The notes beneath the pieces are model-generated. The model worked only from the letters and a program-made list of their open reading frames with translations. It did no database searches and was not told the DNA's origin. From Fidelibacterota bacterium (lineage in GTDB: Bacteria; Fidelibacterota; UBA8477; JABMPR01), in the NCBI GenBank assembly GCA_018650445.1, contig JABIFX010000125.1, positions 1 to 38,797 on the forward strand: 38,797 nt of DNA, given 5' to 3'. The position numbers and the translations under genes are program-made. Within the stretch, counting starts at the first letter, position 1; each line of letters begins with the position of its first letter. Shown here piece after piece: positions 8,145 through 17,472 of this stretch.

Positions 8145-9281
8145 CTAAGCCAAATGTCTAGATTTGATGTTAAAATTTAAGATGGCCTCTGCCATGAAAT
8201 TTGCTATTTCATGCCAACTGTGATCTTTCGCTAAATCAATCCTGGCTGGATTCGAAGGGCTATCGATAGCCGACTTCACTTTTTCAATAAATTCTTGGTG
8301 GGAATTGCCCACAAATATCACATCTCTCAAGTTATTAATCGTTGATGAGTAATTCATGGAAACCACTGCTTTGTTAGCTGCACTATATTCATATAGTTTG
8401 TTTGGATTCAATGGCCTGGTTAATTCATCAACTACAAATGGAATGAGGGCAATTTTGAATGTTTGCACATAAGCAGGTAAGACCTGATAATCGACCTTTC
8501 CCAGATAGACCAGGTTTTCTAATCCTTTAAATTCTGGCTTATTTTCGAACCAACCCTGACGAATTTCGGGACCAATAAGCACAATATCATATTCAGGGAA
8601 AGCCTTACATACTTTCAATATAAGGGCAGCATCCAACCAATCCATGGCTCCGGCATACCCAAGAATGGGCCTGGATATACTCTTGAGACGATCAGGTTGA
8701 GGTTGTGGTGTTGAGAAATGGTCAAAGTCCACCCCATTCCCCAGCAATTGAATATTCCTGGCTCCCAAACTCTCAATGTTGGCACTGATCTCAGGACTCA
8801 CTGAAAAACAGAGCTGGGCGACAGTAAGATAAGCCCGAAGATATTCTTCTAACCATACAGGCGTTCCTGGAAAATCCAGATGGGCATCATTGGCATCGTA
8901 GAAATGTAGATTGGCCCTTTGTCTCCCTGCAATCTTACCCCAGAAAGCAGAACTGAGCCCAATGACTCGATTGCGACCAGAGAATCCTAAGAAGCCGGAG
9001 ATGACCTTAAAATATACAGCGCCTATTAATCCAAATATCCAGCGCATGATTCTGAGATCAAACAGACTGGATATGAGAGGTTGAGGTATGGTTTTCAAAA
9101 ATGGGATGGTGATAACAGTAATGTTCCCATGCCGCTTGGGGAACCAGTTCTGTTGCTTCCCAATTACGAAGGGCTCGATAAAAAGAATTTTTATATTCGA
9201 TGGAAAACGATTTAGAATCTGTTGCTTCCTGGTGACCAGATAATCCCACTTAATCTCAGAAAACCATATCAATCGCTTCAT
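8145..9281 (-). CDS. GT-B glycosyltransferase (TuaH-like)
   Basis: About 378 residues from the ATG at 9281. The C-terminal half contains RPILGYAGAMDWLDAALI, IVLIGPE and the donor-site region RPLNPNKLYEYSAANKAVVS, all typical of GT-B enzymes related to TuaH/group 1 transferases. The N-terminal half has LHFYDANDAHLDFPG, in the place where acceptor-binding residues lie in relatives. An upstream GTG at 9317 would add 12 residues but would overlap the preceding gene by 29 bases and has no better ribosome site, so the ATG at 9281, eight bases past the upstream stop, is preferred. Neither start has a strong Shine-Dalgarno sequence. The sugar is unknown. Confidence 0.85.
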   Translation of the reverse strand: MKRLIWFSEIKWDYLVTRKQQILNRFPSNIKILFIEPFVIGKQQNWFPKRHGNITVITIPFLKTIPQPLISSLFDLRIMRWIFGLIGAVYFKVISGFLGFSGRNRVIGLSSAFWGKIAGRQRANLHFYDANDAHLDFPGTPVWLEEYLRAYLTVAQLCFSVSPEISANIESLGARNIQLLGNGVDFDHFSTPQPQPDRLKSISRPILGYAGAMDWLDAALILKVCKAFPEYDIVLIGPEIRQGWFENKPEFKGLENLVYLGKVDYQVLPAYVQTFKIALIPFVVDELTRPLNPNKLYEYSAANKAVVSMNYSSTINNLRDVIFVGNSHQEFIEKVKSAIDSPSNPARIDLAKDHSWHEIANFMAEAILNFNIKSRHLA

Positions 9282-9288
9282 GGAAGAA

Positions 9289-10152
9289 TCAACTTTCTGC
9301 ACCAGCTCTGTTTCCACTAGATGTTCTGTTTTTCAGATAAATGAATACATACTTGATGCTGAAAATTAATTGAAAGAGGAGAATCGAAATCCACTGGTAC
9401 CATTTTGCATGAGTTGCAAATATTCTTAACAGACCACTAAGTTTTCTTTTCAATTTAGAGAATGCAAATTCTCCTCCCACAGATGCTGAAACCTTATGAT
9501 ATATTTTACTCTCAGGTACGAACAAAAGCTTATAACCTGCAGCTCTGGCACGCAGTGAAAGATCCACATCTTCGCCATACATCTTAAATGAGAGATCGAA
9601 TCCACCCAGCTCAACAGCCAGCTTGGTTGGCATCATGAGACAACAACCCGTTATATAATCTGTAATCATCGGTTTGATCTCAAGCTTGGAAACGTTTTTT
9701 CTGATATGCAGATGCTCAACTACCCCCGTCCACAAATTGACTTGCCCACCACCATACCAAATAAGCTCTGGCACAGCGGAATAGCACATAAGTGGAGCCA
9801 CCCCGCCTATTCCCTGGGTATATTCAAATCCTGCCAGCAATGGTTCCAGAAAATCGGGTTCTACAGTGGTATCATTGTTCAAAAAGACAACATAATCAAA
9901 GTCATGATTCTGAGCCCAATCAAGGCCAGCATTATTTCCGCCTCCATAGAACAGATTTGACTCAAGTTCAATGATTTTAACATCGCCAAATTGCTGTCGA
10001 ATACGTTGAACTGAATCATCACTGGATCCATTGTCTATGACCACAATCTCAGAATTGTTGGTGGTCACTTTTTTCAGCGAATGAATGCATTCGATGGTAT
10101 CATCCACCCCATTCCAGTTCAGCACAAGGATACAAATCTTTGGATCAGGCAT
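9289..10152 (-). CDS. family 2 glycosyltransferase (rhamnosyltransferase-like, WbbL type)
   Basis: A 287-residue GT-A enzyme with the WbbL pattern: VLNWNGVDDTIECI at the N-terminus, VVIDNGSSDDSV (first Asp), VVFLNNDTTVEPDFL (the metal-binding DxD-like segment, here NND), and GEDVDLSLRARAAGY with the catalytic ED pair. A hydrophobic segment near residues 255 to 275 may anchor the C-terminus to the membrane. Its ATG overlaps the upstream glycosyltransferase by eight bases. Relatives add rhamnose or a similar deoxysugar to O-antigen, but the donor is not readable here. Confidence 0.92.
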   Translation of the reverse strand: MPDPKICILVLNWNGVDDTIECIHSLKKVTTNNSEIVVIDNGSSDDSVQRIRQQFGDVKIIELESNLFYGGGNNAGLDWAQNHDFDYVVFLNNDTTVEPDFLEPLLAGFEYTQGIGGVAPLMCYSAVPELIWYGGGQVNLWTGVVEHLHIRKNVSKLEIKPMITDYITGCCLMMPTKLAVELGGFDLSFKMYGEDVDLSLRARAAGYKLLFVPESKIYHKVSASVGGEFAFSKLKRKLSGLLRIFATHAKWYQWISILLFQLIFSIKYVFIYLKNRTSSGNRAGAES

Positions 10153-11269
10153 TTTGTAGATCCTGTATGAGCTGGAGACAAAAGCTTTGAGTAGAATACT
10201 GGGATTTTGTTGCTTTTATATTTTCAGTCATCCTATCGGAATCACCTTGGAGGAAAAAACTGAGTATTGCCTGTCCCATCGCTTCGGGATTCTCTGGTTC
10301 GACCAGATAGCCTGTCTCCCCCTCCTGGATATATTCTCCCAAACCGCCAACCTTGGTAGCTATGACAGGACGATCCATTTGAAGCGCGATGCCCACAATT
10401 CCACTTTGGGTTGCAGTGCGATAGGGTAAAACCAGGACATCAGCTGCTGAGAAATAAAGCGGAAGCTCACTATCGCTAATAAATTCATTCCGAAATATGG
10501 TGTAGGACGAAATCCCCTCTGATTTAATAAGATCCACATATTTTTGTGAATCCTCATAAGCTTCACCGAGAATGAGTGCAGTATAATCATCAAATTCGTG
10601 TTTAATGCACCCCAATGCTTTAATCATAATATCCAGCCCCTTATAGGGACGGATGAGTCCAAAATAGAGTACAATTGGATGATCAGGCAAATGTAGTTTT
10701 GCTCTTGCTTCTGCCTTGCTATGGCTGGAATGATATATTTCATAGAGAGGATGAAATAAGGTCGATGTTCTCATCCCAGGTCGATGCGTCTGCACATCTT
10801 CTGAAACAGATTTAGACATGGTAATGACATGGTCAGCTCGGGAGAGAATCCTGCGCGCCATCCATGAGTCAAGGAAGGATTCCTCATGGGGAACCAGGTT
10901 GTCGATGAGGATGGCAACTTTTATAGATTTTTTACGCAATTTTCTGGCGATGTAGCCAATGAGTGGGGCAAAAAATGGATTCCAGTAGCGAAAAATTGCC
11001 CATTCAGAATCAAAGTCCCTGATCTGTTTGACTGCCTGAAGCCAGGTGAGAGGATTGATGGAATCAATAATCCGTTTTGAAGGAAAATCTGAAGCTCGGT
11101 CGCCAATTTTGTATTCTGTTTTACCTGGAAAAAGAATTGAAGGGTATTGCCGTTTGAAATTGATGAACTGAACCTGGTGGTCTTTGCTCAATTCCTCATA
11201 AATAAGTGCACTTAGGTCGGATATGCCCCCGCGATACGGTGGACCAACGCTGATTAGAGAGAGTCGCAC
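10145..11269 (-). CDS. family 4 glycosyltransferase
   Basis: A 374-residue GT-B protein. It opens with LISVGPPYRGGISDLS, where the glycine-rich turn contacts the acceptor or donor in GT4 enzymes. The second domain has IVLYFGLIRPYKGLDIMIKAL, and then PYRTATQSGIVGIAL followed by PVIATKVGGLGEYI and GETGYLVEPENPEAM, a highly typical GT4 donor-binding region. The start is GTG at 11269, 12 bases after the upstream stop, with no strong ribosome site. It overlaps the next gene by eight bases. It is a confident GT4 member of unknown sugar specificity. Confidence 0.93.
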   Translation of the reverse strand: MRLSLISVGPPYRGGISDLSALIYEELSKDHQVQFINFKRQYPSILFPGKTEYKIGDRASDFPSKRIIDSINPLTWLQAVKQIRDFDSEWAIFRYWNPFFAPLIGYIARKLRKKSIKVAILIDNLVPHEESFLDSWMARRILSRADHVITMSKSVSEDVQTHRPGMRTSTLFHPLYEIYHSSHSKAEARAKLHLPDHPIVLYFGLIRPYKGLDIMIKALGCIKHEFDDYTALILGEAYEDSQKYVDLIKSEGISSYTIFRNEFISDSELPLYFSAADVLVLPYRTATQSGIVGIALQMDRPVIATKVGGLGEYIQEGETGYLVEPENPEAMGQAILSFFLQGDSDRMTENIKATKSQYSTQSFCLQLIQDLQNA

Positions 11270-11281
11270 GGAGTTTTAAGA

Positions 11282-12220
11282 TCAGTCATCGCCATGGATG
11301 ACAGGCTTCTCCTTATGGAGTGAGCTGGTTATAAGTTCACCCAGAAGTCCCATCGAAATAAACTGACCCCCAATGATTGAAAGCAGCATCCCGATGTAAA
11401 ATATGGGACGACCGCCTATCCATTGTCCTGTTCCAAACAAATACTGTCGAAACCATTGGATGCTTAAGAAGGCGAGGATGCCCATTCCCGATACGAGCAA
11501 TACCATGCCTGCCAATCCAAAGAAATGCATGGGCTTCCGCATGTAGGTGCCCAGGAACATGACTGTGAATAAATCGAGATAACCTGTAAAAAGTCGTTTT
11601 ATTCCATATTTGGATTCACCGTATTTTCTCGCTCTGTGTGAAACCACTTTTTCGGTACAGCTGAAGCCCTTTTGTTTGGCCAAAACAGGGATGTAGCGAT
11701 GCATCTCTCCATAGAGCTCGATATTTTTTACAACTTTGCGGGTATAAGCTTTCAAGCCACAATTGAAATCATGAATGGGGATACCAGAGAGGGTTGAAAC
11801 CGTAAAATTATACAACTTAGAAGGCCATCTCTTCCCAATAGGATCGTGTCTGACCTTTTTCCAGCCGGAAACCATATCCCACCCCGAATCAAGGATTGCT
11901 ATGAGATCAAGAATTTCATTGGGATCGTCCTGAAGATCAGCATCCATGGTGATGACATAATCACCTTCGCATTTTTGAAATCCTGTGTTTAAAGCCGTTG
12001 CTTTGCCATGATTTCTCTGGAATCCAATTGCTTTTACTCTGGGGTCTTCACGACCTAGTTCATCCATGATTTGAAGCGATTTATCCTGACTACCATCATC
12101 GATAAACAATACCTCAAATTCATGAATCGATGGTTCCAGCGCTTCTCTGATTTGGCTATACAGTTCAAGGAGCGATTCTTCTTCATTGTATACTGGAATA
12201 ACCAGGCTGATTAAACTCAA
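11282..12220 (-). CDS. polyprenyl-phosphate glycosyltransferase (GT2, DPM1/GtrB-like)
   Basis: A 312-residue GT2 protein with a soluble GT-A domain and two C-terminal membrane helices (about 230 to 255 and 275 to 300). Visible motifs are LVIPVYNEEESL, VLFIDDGSQDKS, the metal site ITMDADLQDDP, FNCGLKAY and HRARKYGESKYG, which together define enzymes that load a sugar onto a polyprenyl phosphate. The likely product is a lipid-linked single sugar used as donor outside the membrane, for example by a GT-C or YfhO-type enzyme such as the one at 2129. The start is TTG at 12220 with an AAGGA ribosome site seven bases upstream. Length and layout match the family. Confidence 0.93.
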   Translation of the reverse strand: MSLISLVIPVYNEEESLLELYSQIREALEPSIHEFEVLFIDDGSQDKSLQIMDELGREDPRVKAIGFQRNHGKATALNTGFQKCEGDYVITMDADLQDDPNEILDLIAILDSGWDMVSGWKKVRHDPIGKRWPSKLYNFTVSTLSGIPIHDFNCGLKAYTRKVVKNIELYGEMHRYIPVLAKQKGFSCTEKVVSHRARKYGESKYGIKRLFTGYLDLFTVMFLGTYMRKPMHFFGLAGMVLLVSGMGILAFLSIQWFRQYLFGTGQWIGGRPIFYIGMLLSIIGGQFISMGLLGELITSSLHKEKPVIHGDD

Positions 12221-12293
12221 TTTGATTTCCTTTTAGTATTCATTGCTTCAGTTTTTGAAACACAAAATACGTGCTTTAGTTCCCGGGTCTTGA

Positions 12294-13847
12294 TCATTTC
12301 AGCTTATCTGCGCGCATGTAGTAGATATAGGCCTCATTCGACTTTCCAAGATACTCTAAAACGTCTCCCATGTGCATTAAAACCTCGGCATTGTCCGGGT
12401 TGATATTCAAGGATCGGTCGATGAATTCGCGGGCGAGCTGAACGTGACCCAATTTAAAGTATATCCAACCTGCTGTATCCAGATAGGGGGCATTATCGGG
12501 TTGAATAGCCAAAGCCCGCTCAACAAATTCCGCTGCATGTCGCAGGGTGTCTTCACTGACATCCCCTTCAGTTATCAAATATGCATAATTATTTAAGGCA
12601 AGATCATCTTCACCATTGATTTCAATGAGCTGGAGATAGGTCTCGAGTACCTCTTCTCGTCGACCGAAAAGCTCAAGTGTATTGGCTATCAAATGGAGGG
12701 TTTGCTGATCGTTGGGTCTCAGCTTCAGGGCGGCTTTCTGTGCATCAAGAGCAATTTGATAATGTAGTGAATCAGCTGCTTTTACTGCAATATCATGCAT
12801 GATACTTCCCATGAGTCGGTGCAAGAAAAAATCTTCAGGGAAAGCGGGGAGGTGATTTCCTAAAACATCACGTGCTTGATGTACATCATCCACATCAAGG
12901 TAGGTCCATACCAACATCGAAACGGCATTAGCCAATTCAGGTTTGATTTCAAGAATATCCATAAGTAGTGAGCGGGCGGTTGTAGACTCCCCTGCATCTA
13001 TCAACAGTTGGCTCAGTTTTAATTTTAATTCCCAGGCATCAGGATAGTCTCGCACGACCTCTGTGAGGTAGTCAACGGCTGCCATTTCACCATGCATCAC
13101 TTTTACCAGGTCGGTTTTCATACTCTGCAAATCCATTGAATATGGAGCCACGCCAATCAGGGAGTCCATGAGAGCTTCTGCATCAAAAAATCGATTCATT
13201 CCCAGGAAAAGTCTGATCTGCCGACCGACCAGATCTGTTTTTGTAGGCATACGTTTGATCAGTTTGCTATATAGCTCAGTGATTCTGTCATAGTCATTGG
13301 CACCGAGGTAGATGGATTCAGCTCTCTGTAAGGCGGCAAGCCGGTCAGTATCCAACTCCCAGAGACGGAAGAGAAACTCAGCTTCGCGGATGGTATCCCC
13401 AAGTGCATGATGAATCTGAGCGGATTGAAGAATTGCATAATCATTGTTATAATCGATATCGAGGACACGCTCAAAATAGCCAAGAGCCATAACATGCTCC
13501 TGGTTGAATTGGGATATCTCCCCCAGCAATTCCAGGGCATCAACATTTCTAGAATCATATTTAATCACATTTAAAAGGGAAGCATGAGCTAATTCCTGCT
13601 GTTCGGATTGGAGATATAGCTTGGCCAGTGAGAAATGGATATCTACCGCTTTGGGATCGTAGTTTATGGCTCTTTTATAGGCCAAAATCGCCTGCTCGAA
13701 GTTACCAGCGGATTCAAGATCCATTCCATCCATGAAGGCATCAATAGCTCGGGTATCATATGTCTTTAATGAATCAGCACCATGGAGGGCTGAAATCAAT
13801 GTAAAGATGAGTATGGCTGCTATTCTGCCCACGGTCCGTTTCCACAT
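12294..13847 (-). CDS. exported tetratricopeptide-repeat protein
   Basis: About 517 residues from the ATG at 13847, which begins a clear signal peptide (MWKRTVGRIAAILIFTLIS, then ALHGADS). An upstream in-frame start at 13907 would overlap the NhaC gene by 56 bases and bury the signal peptide, so it is rejected. The rest is almost entirely TPR-like helix pairs with W/L-G-Y-A-F-A-P patterns, such as GNFEQAILAYKRAINYDPKA, ALGYFERVLDIDYNN and AREFIDRSLNINPDNAEVLM. It probably sits in the periplasm or at the outer membrane as a scaffold. Position between an antiporter and a glycan cluster suggests, but does not prove, a role in polysaccharide assembly or export. Confidence 0.88.
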   Translation of the reverse strand: MWKRTVGRIAAILIFTLISALHGADSLKTYDTRAIDAFMDGMDLESAGNFEQAILAYKRAINYDPKAVDIHFSLAKLYLQSEQQELAHASLLNVIKYDSRNVDALELLGEISQFNQEHVMALGYFERVLDIDYNNDYAILQSAQIHHALGDTIREAEFLFRLWELDTDRLAALQRAESIYLGANDYDRITELYSKLIKRMPTKTDLVGRQIRLFLGMNRFFDAEALMDSLIGVAPYSMDLQSMKTDLVKVMHGEMAAVDYLTEVVRDYPDAWELKLKLSQLLIDAGESTTARSLLMDILEIKPELANAVSMLVWTYLDVDDVHQARDVLGNHLPAFPEDFFLHRLMGSIMHDIAVKAADSLHYQIALDAQKAALKLRPNDQQTLHLIANTLELFGRREEVLETYLQLIEINGEDDLALNNYAYLITEGDVSEDTLRHAAEFVERALAIQPDNAPYLDTAGWIYFKLGHVQLAREFIDRSLNINPDNAEVLMHMGDVLEYLGKSNEAYIYYMRADKLK

Positions 13848-13851
13848 AATA

Positions 13852-15750
13852 CTAAAGGCTTTCAACTCCTGTAAGTTCAGATGGTTCTGTGGGAAGATTT
13901 TTACCAAAGAATTTTAGTATGAGAAACAAGACGGTAATACTGAGGGCATAAAACATGACCCCCGTCAAATAACCAGCACCAGGAATCAAACCAATGGGAA
14001 GAAAACCAAACAGAATGGATACTCCACCGACTACGAGAGCATAGGGAAGTTGGGTTTGAACGTGATCTACGTTGTCTGCACCACTGGCCAGAGATGAGAG
14101 GATGGTAGTATCTGAAATTGGTGAACAGTGGTCCCCAAAGGTTGCCCCACTAATGATGGCAGAAAATGTGGCCCAGAACATCACGTTGTGGACATCGCCT
14201 GTCAATTGTACAGATAAAGGCACGATGAGAGGGATTAAGATGGACATGGTTCCATAGGATGTGCCCGTAGCAAAACTAATCAAAGCGGCCATTATAAAAG
14301 TCAGAGCAGGCAGTAGTCCTGGTGAAATCCAATCCCGGGTGTAGTGGACGATAAAATCGGCGGTATGAATATCGGTGCAAACGCTACCCAGGCTCCAGGC
14401 CAGAATGAGGATAATAACTGCAAGAAACATGGTTCTTGCCCCTTCAAACCAGCTTTCCAGGGCTACTCTCAAGGTGAGCAGCTTCTGCCCCAGTGCCATG
14501 ACGATGGCTGTGAAAGTTGCGACATAACTCCCCCATAGCAGGGCCTGACTGGAATTGGTATTGTCCATGATGATGAGAATTTTTTGCAGAAAGCTTATGT
14601 TTTCAGGGAATACATCAGGCATGCCTGTGACCAACATCCCCAGCATGGTTCCAAAAATGACAATAGCGACAGGTATTACAGCATTGTACCAACGGTGTGG
14701 AATTCCTTCGGGCATGGCATTACGTATCAATGAGTCATCAGACAAGGGCTTGGCTCCCGGACGTAAAATAGCTCCGGTTGTAATGGCCCGTTTTTCAGCT
14801 TCATACATAGGACCAAACTCACGTTTCATTGTTGCATTCATAAAAACGAAGATGATGGCGAGAACTGCGTAATAGCTAAAGGGAATTGCCAATAGAAAAA
14901 TGAGGTAGGCGTTCGTTTGAATCCCGAGGATTTGCAGCTGACCGTCCAATAGAGACATGGCGAAAACTATCCAGGTGCTAATTATTCCAATACTGGCAAC
15001 TGGGGCGGCTGTTGAATCAACAATATAGCTTAGTTTTTCTCGACTGATACGCAGTTTGTCTGTAAAGGGTCGCATGGTATTGCCCACGAGAAGACTATTG
15101 GCGTAGTCGTCAAAAAAGATGAACAGTCCCATGGATGCAGTTGCTACTTGCCCTCGGACGCGAGTCTTGGCAAATTTTGCCGCAATAGCCACAATGCCTG
15201 CCAGCCCTCCGTTGCGTTGGACAATTCCGATAAGTCCGCCAAAGCCGAAGGTGAAAATCAAAATCGTCGCATGCCCTGAGTCGGCGAGATTATCAACGAT
15301 ATACCCATCCAGAGCGCTGAGAAAACCCTTGATGGGATTGTAGCTCATCATAATCGTCACGCCTGCCCAGATGCCGGCAAAAAGAGAGATCAGCATTTCT
15401 TTGGTGAGCAGGGCCAAAACAATGGCCAGAAGTGGAGGTAATAGACTCAACCACCCGGGAATTGATGATACATCCCTATTCTCAAAACCACCCTCCTCGA
15501 GGGGATATTCCAGAACAATCCTGCCCTGAATTTTCACATCTGCGCTGCCTATGGGGCTGGTGATGTTAAACATGCCCCCTGATAGTCCTTTGACTACAAC
15601 AGGATGCTCCGGGCTGGCCTGGGAAAAGCCCTCCCAATCCATTTCAAATGGTACATTTGATAAAATGATTGCAGGCAGGTTGATATTTTGAGCTCGCACT
15701 GGATTTCCAGAAACCAGGAGGAGAGTACCAACGATGAAAAGCAACTTCAC
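13852..15750 (-). CDS. NhaC-family Na+/H+ antiporter with an N-terminal exported extension
   Basis: A 632-residue protein. Residues about 100 to 620 carry the NhaC/PF03553 fold, with many helices and the hallmark segments FFDDYANSLLVGNTMRP, FATGTSYGTMSILIPL and GDHCSPISDTTILSSLASG. Proteins of this group exchange Na+ for H+, or in some cases amino acids, across the inner membrane. The first about 20 residues look like a signal peptide (MKLLFIVGTLLLVSGNPVRAQ), followed by about 75 mostly polar, beta-like residues before the first transport helix; this extension is not part of the core transporter. The start is GTG at 15750, six bases after the GGDEF gene stop. The exact substrate is not certain. 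Confidence 0.9.
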   Translation of the reverse strand: MKLLFIVGTLLLVSGNPVRAQNINLPAIILSNVPFEMDWEGFSQASPEHPVVVKGLSGGMFNITSPIGSADVKIQGRIVLEYPLEEGGFENRDVSSIPGWLSLLPPLLAIVLALLTKEMLISLFAGIWAGVTIMMSYNPIKGFLSALDGYIVDNLADSGHATILIFTFGFGGLIGIVQRNGGLAGIVAIAAKFAKTRVRGQVATASMGLFIFFDDYANSLLVGNTMRPFTDKLRISREKLSYIVDSTAAPVASIGIISTWIVFAMSLLDGQLQILGIQTNAYLIFLLAIPFSYYAVLAIIFVFMNATMKREFGPMYEAEKRAITTGAILRPGAKPLSDDSLIRNAMPEGIPHRWYNAVIPVAIVIFGTMLGMLVTGMPDVFPENISFLQKILIIMDNTNSSQALLWGSYVATFTAIVMALGQKLLTLRVALESWFEGARTMFLAVIILILAWSLGSVCTDIHTADFIVHYTRDWISPGLLPALTFIMAALISFATGTSYGTMSILIPLIVPLSVQLTGDVHNVMFWATFSAIISGATFGDHCSPISDTTILSSLASGADNVDHVQTQLPYALVVGGVSILFGFLPIGLIPGAGYLTGVMFYALSITVLFLILKFFGKNLPTEPSELTGVESL

Positions 15751-15755
15751 ATGAT

Positions 15756-17270
15756 TCAGGCGCGTGATTTGGGCACCATCCCTTTCTCGTATTTAACGAC
15801 TTGATCCCCACCGCGACGCTTAGCAGTGTACATAGCAGCATCTGCTGACTGGATTAAATCCTGCATGCTCTCACCGTCTCGAGGAAACTCGGAAAGGCCA
15901 ATACTGATTCTATTTTCAATATTCGTTTCGTTCATTTCAAATTGGTGTTCACGAACTGCTGTGCAAATTCTTTTTGCACTAGCCATACAAGCCTCCGCGT
16001 CAGCGTTCACCATAATAACGACAAACTCTTCTCCCCCATATCGGCCAGGAATATCACTTGTACGAATTGTTTCTCGTATGATTTGTGATATTTCCTTTAG
16101 GACGAAATCACCGACGAGATGCCCATAGGTATCATTGACCAATTTGAATTTGTCAAGATCAAGAAAGAGAACCACCAGAGAATTTTGATAACGACCGGCA
16201 CGAGCCAATTCTTCCTCAAAGCGCTGTTTTAAAGCCCGAATATTGTAGAGGTGAGTGAGTGTATCAATTGTTGCATAGTTGTTGAGGCGCTCATAGAGGC
16301 TGAAGCGAGTCAGTGCTGCCCCTAAACTTTGGCTTATCATCTCGAAAATGCCCAATTCACTTTGCTTGATGGGATATTCTTTCGAAGATTCAAGGACGAG
16401 CACACCGGGACCATTTTTGACTTTTGCCAGAGGAAAGCCGATGACCTGGCTGTATGGATATTCCTGAAAATCTCCGGTACGATATATTCCATCAGGCTCA
16501 GGCTTGTTGCTTTTCTTATAAATGAAGTGATGGCCAGTGAGGATGGTTTTACTCACCAGAGAATTGTAAACGGGATAACTCATGCCTTGTTGTAAACCCG
16601 TCTCATCTCCTTCAATCGAATCAATCATGAAATATTCAGGTGTGTTTTCTGGATGAAGGACAAGGACAGCTCGGTCAAATTGAATGAAGTATTTTCCGAA
16701 GCGAGATATTTCATAAAGAAAATCAGTTTTTGTAGCTGCGACATTTAAATGGGTGTTTACTTCAAGCATGACGGAGAGGTGATCGGATCTCTCCTTGTAA
16801 CTCTCCAATAAACTTGAAGTGAGCGAATTTACAGTAATGCTGGCAGCCACTTCATCGAAGACTTCCAGATTAATCATATCACGATCAAATTCTTTTGGGA
16901 AAATGCTAAGCAAAAATCCTACTATACCACCCGACTCACCCAGGGGAGATAGAACTGAGTATGCTGCCCATTCAGCAGGTTCCGTCGAGAACATAGCGGC
17001 ATTTTCCTGGTTTTTTATAAACTTACTTTTTATCTCTTTTGCAGATGTCATCTCCATTATGGCTGGGACATCCGCAGGTATGGTGTCAAAGAGGTGCGCT
17101 TTGTTTGCAGGTATCTGCTGTAGGTCAAACCCCTGACTGTTGATCTTTGTATAGAAATAGACATTTACATCTGGATAAAGCGTATAGAGGATATTGAACA
17201 GATGGTGGATTTGGGACTTAAAGAAGGGCTGCGTATCCATATTCGCTAAATCAATATCTGTGAGCGCCAT
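15756..17270 (-). CDS. diguanylate cyclase with N-terminal GAF-like domains
   Basis: A 504-residue cytoplasmic protein without membrane helices. Residues about 1 to 330 form two GAF-like sensor blocks. The GGDEF domain covers about 335 to 500: TIDTLTHLYNIRALKQRF, LFLDLDKFKLVNDTYGH (metal and base-binding residues) and the active site RYGGEEF. An intact inhibitory site RTSD lies exactly five residues before GGEEF, so product feedback by c-di-GMP is expected. The enzyme should make c-di-GMP from two GTP. It is six bases upstream of the NhaC gene and starts a run leading into the glycan cluster, which fits c-di-GMP control of surface polysaccharide. The ATG has a GGGAAAGG ribosome site about nine bases upstream. 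Confidence 0.94.
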   Translation of the reverse strand: MALTDIDLANMDTQPFFKSQIHHLFNILYTLYPDVNVYFYTKINSQGFDLQQIPANKAHLFDTIPADVPAIMEMTSAKEIKSKFIKNQENAAMFSTEPAEWAAYSVLSPLGESGGIVGFLLSIFPKEFDRDMINLEVFDEVAASITVNSLTSSLLESYKERSDHLSVMLEVNTHLNVAATKTDFLYEISRFGKYFIQFDRAVLVLHPENTPEYFMIDSIEGDETGLQQGMSYPVYNSLVSKTILTGHHFIYKKSNKPEPDGIYRTGDFQEYPYSQVIGFPLAKVKNGPGVLVLESSKEYPIKQSELGIFEMISQSLGAALTRFSLYERLNNYATIDTLTHLYNIRALKQRFEEELARAGRYQNSLVVLFLDLDKFKLVNDTYGHLVGDFVLKEISQIIRETIRTSDIPGRYGGEEFVVIMVNADAEACMASAKRICTAVREHQFEMNETNIENRISIGLSEFPRDGESMQDLIQSADAAMYTAKRRGGDQVVKYEKGMVPKSRA

Positions 17271-17332
17271 GATCGAACCTTTCCCTGCTGGACTTCATCG
17301 AAATTTTCCTCGAGAAGATATCTATTTCAGAA

Positions 17333-17344
17333 ATTCTTAAGAAT
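17333..17344. promoter_or_regulatory. 12-base perfect palindrome upstream of the diguanylate cyclase gene
   Basis: ATTCTTAAGAAT lies in the 202-base gap between the anti-sigma gene and the diguanylate cyclase gene, 63 bases before the latter's start. A dimeric regulator could bind it, but it is AT-rich and could occur by chance. The rest of the gap has no credible gene. A GATAAA/TTTATC hairpin near 17430 to 17448 might mark the end of the sigma/anti-sigma transcript. Confidence 0.2.
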
Positions 17345-17472
17345 ACGTCATTTCAGACGATTTACGCCATAGACTTAAAGTTAAAAGTTAAGAGCACCAA
17401 AATCAATTGATACTCCGCTCCTAACAAGGATAAATTGAGATTTTATCGAGAGGGAATTTGTGGAGCTAAAGC

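Noticed and set aside
14555-14872. 105-codon plus-strand frame within the NhaC gene
   Set aside because: Antisense shadow of a strongly conserved transporter; no start signals or recognisable protein.
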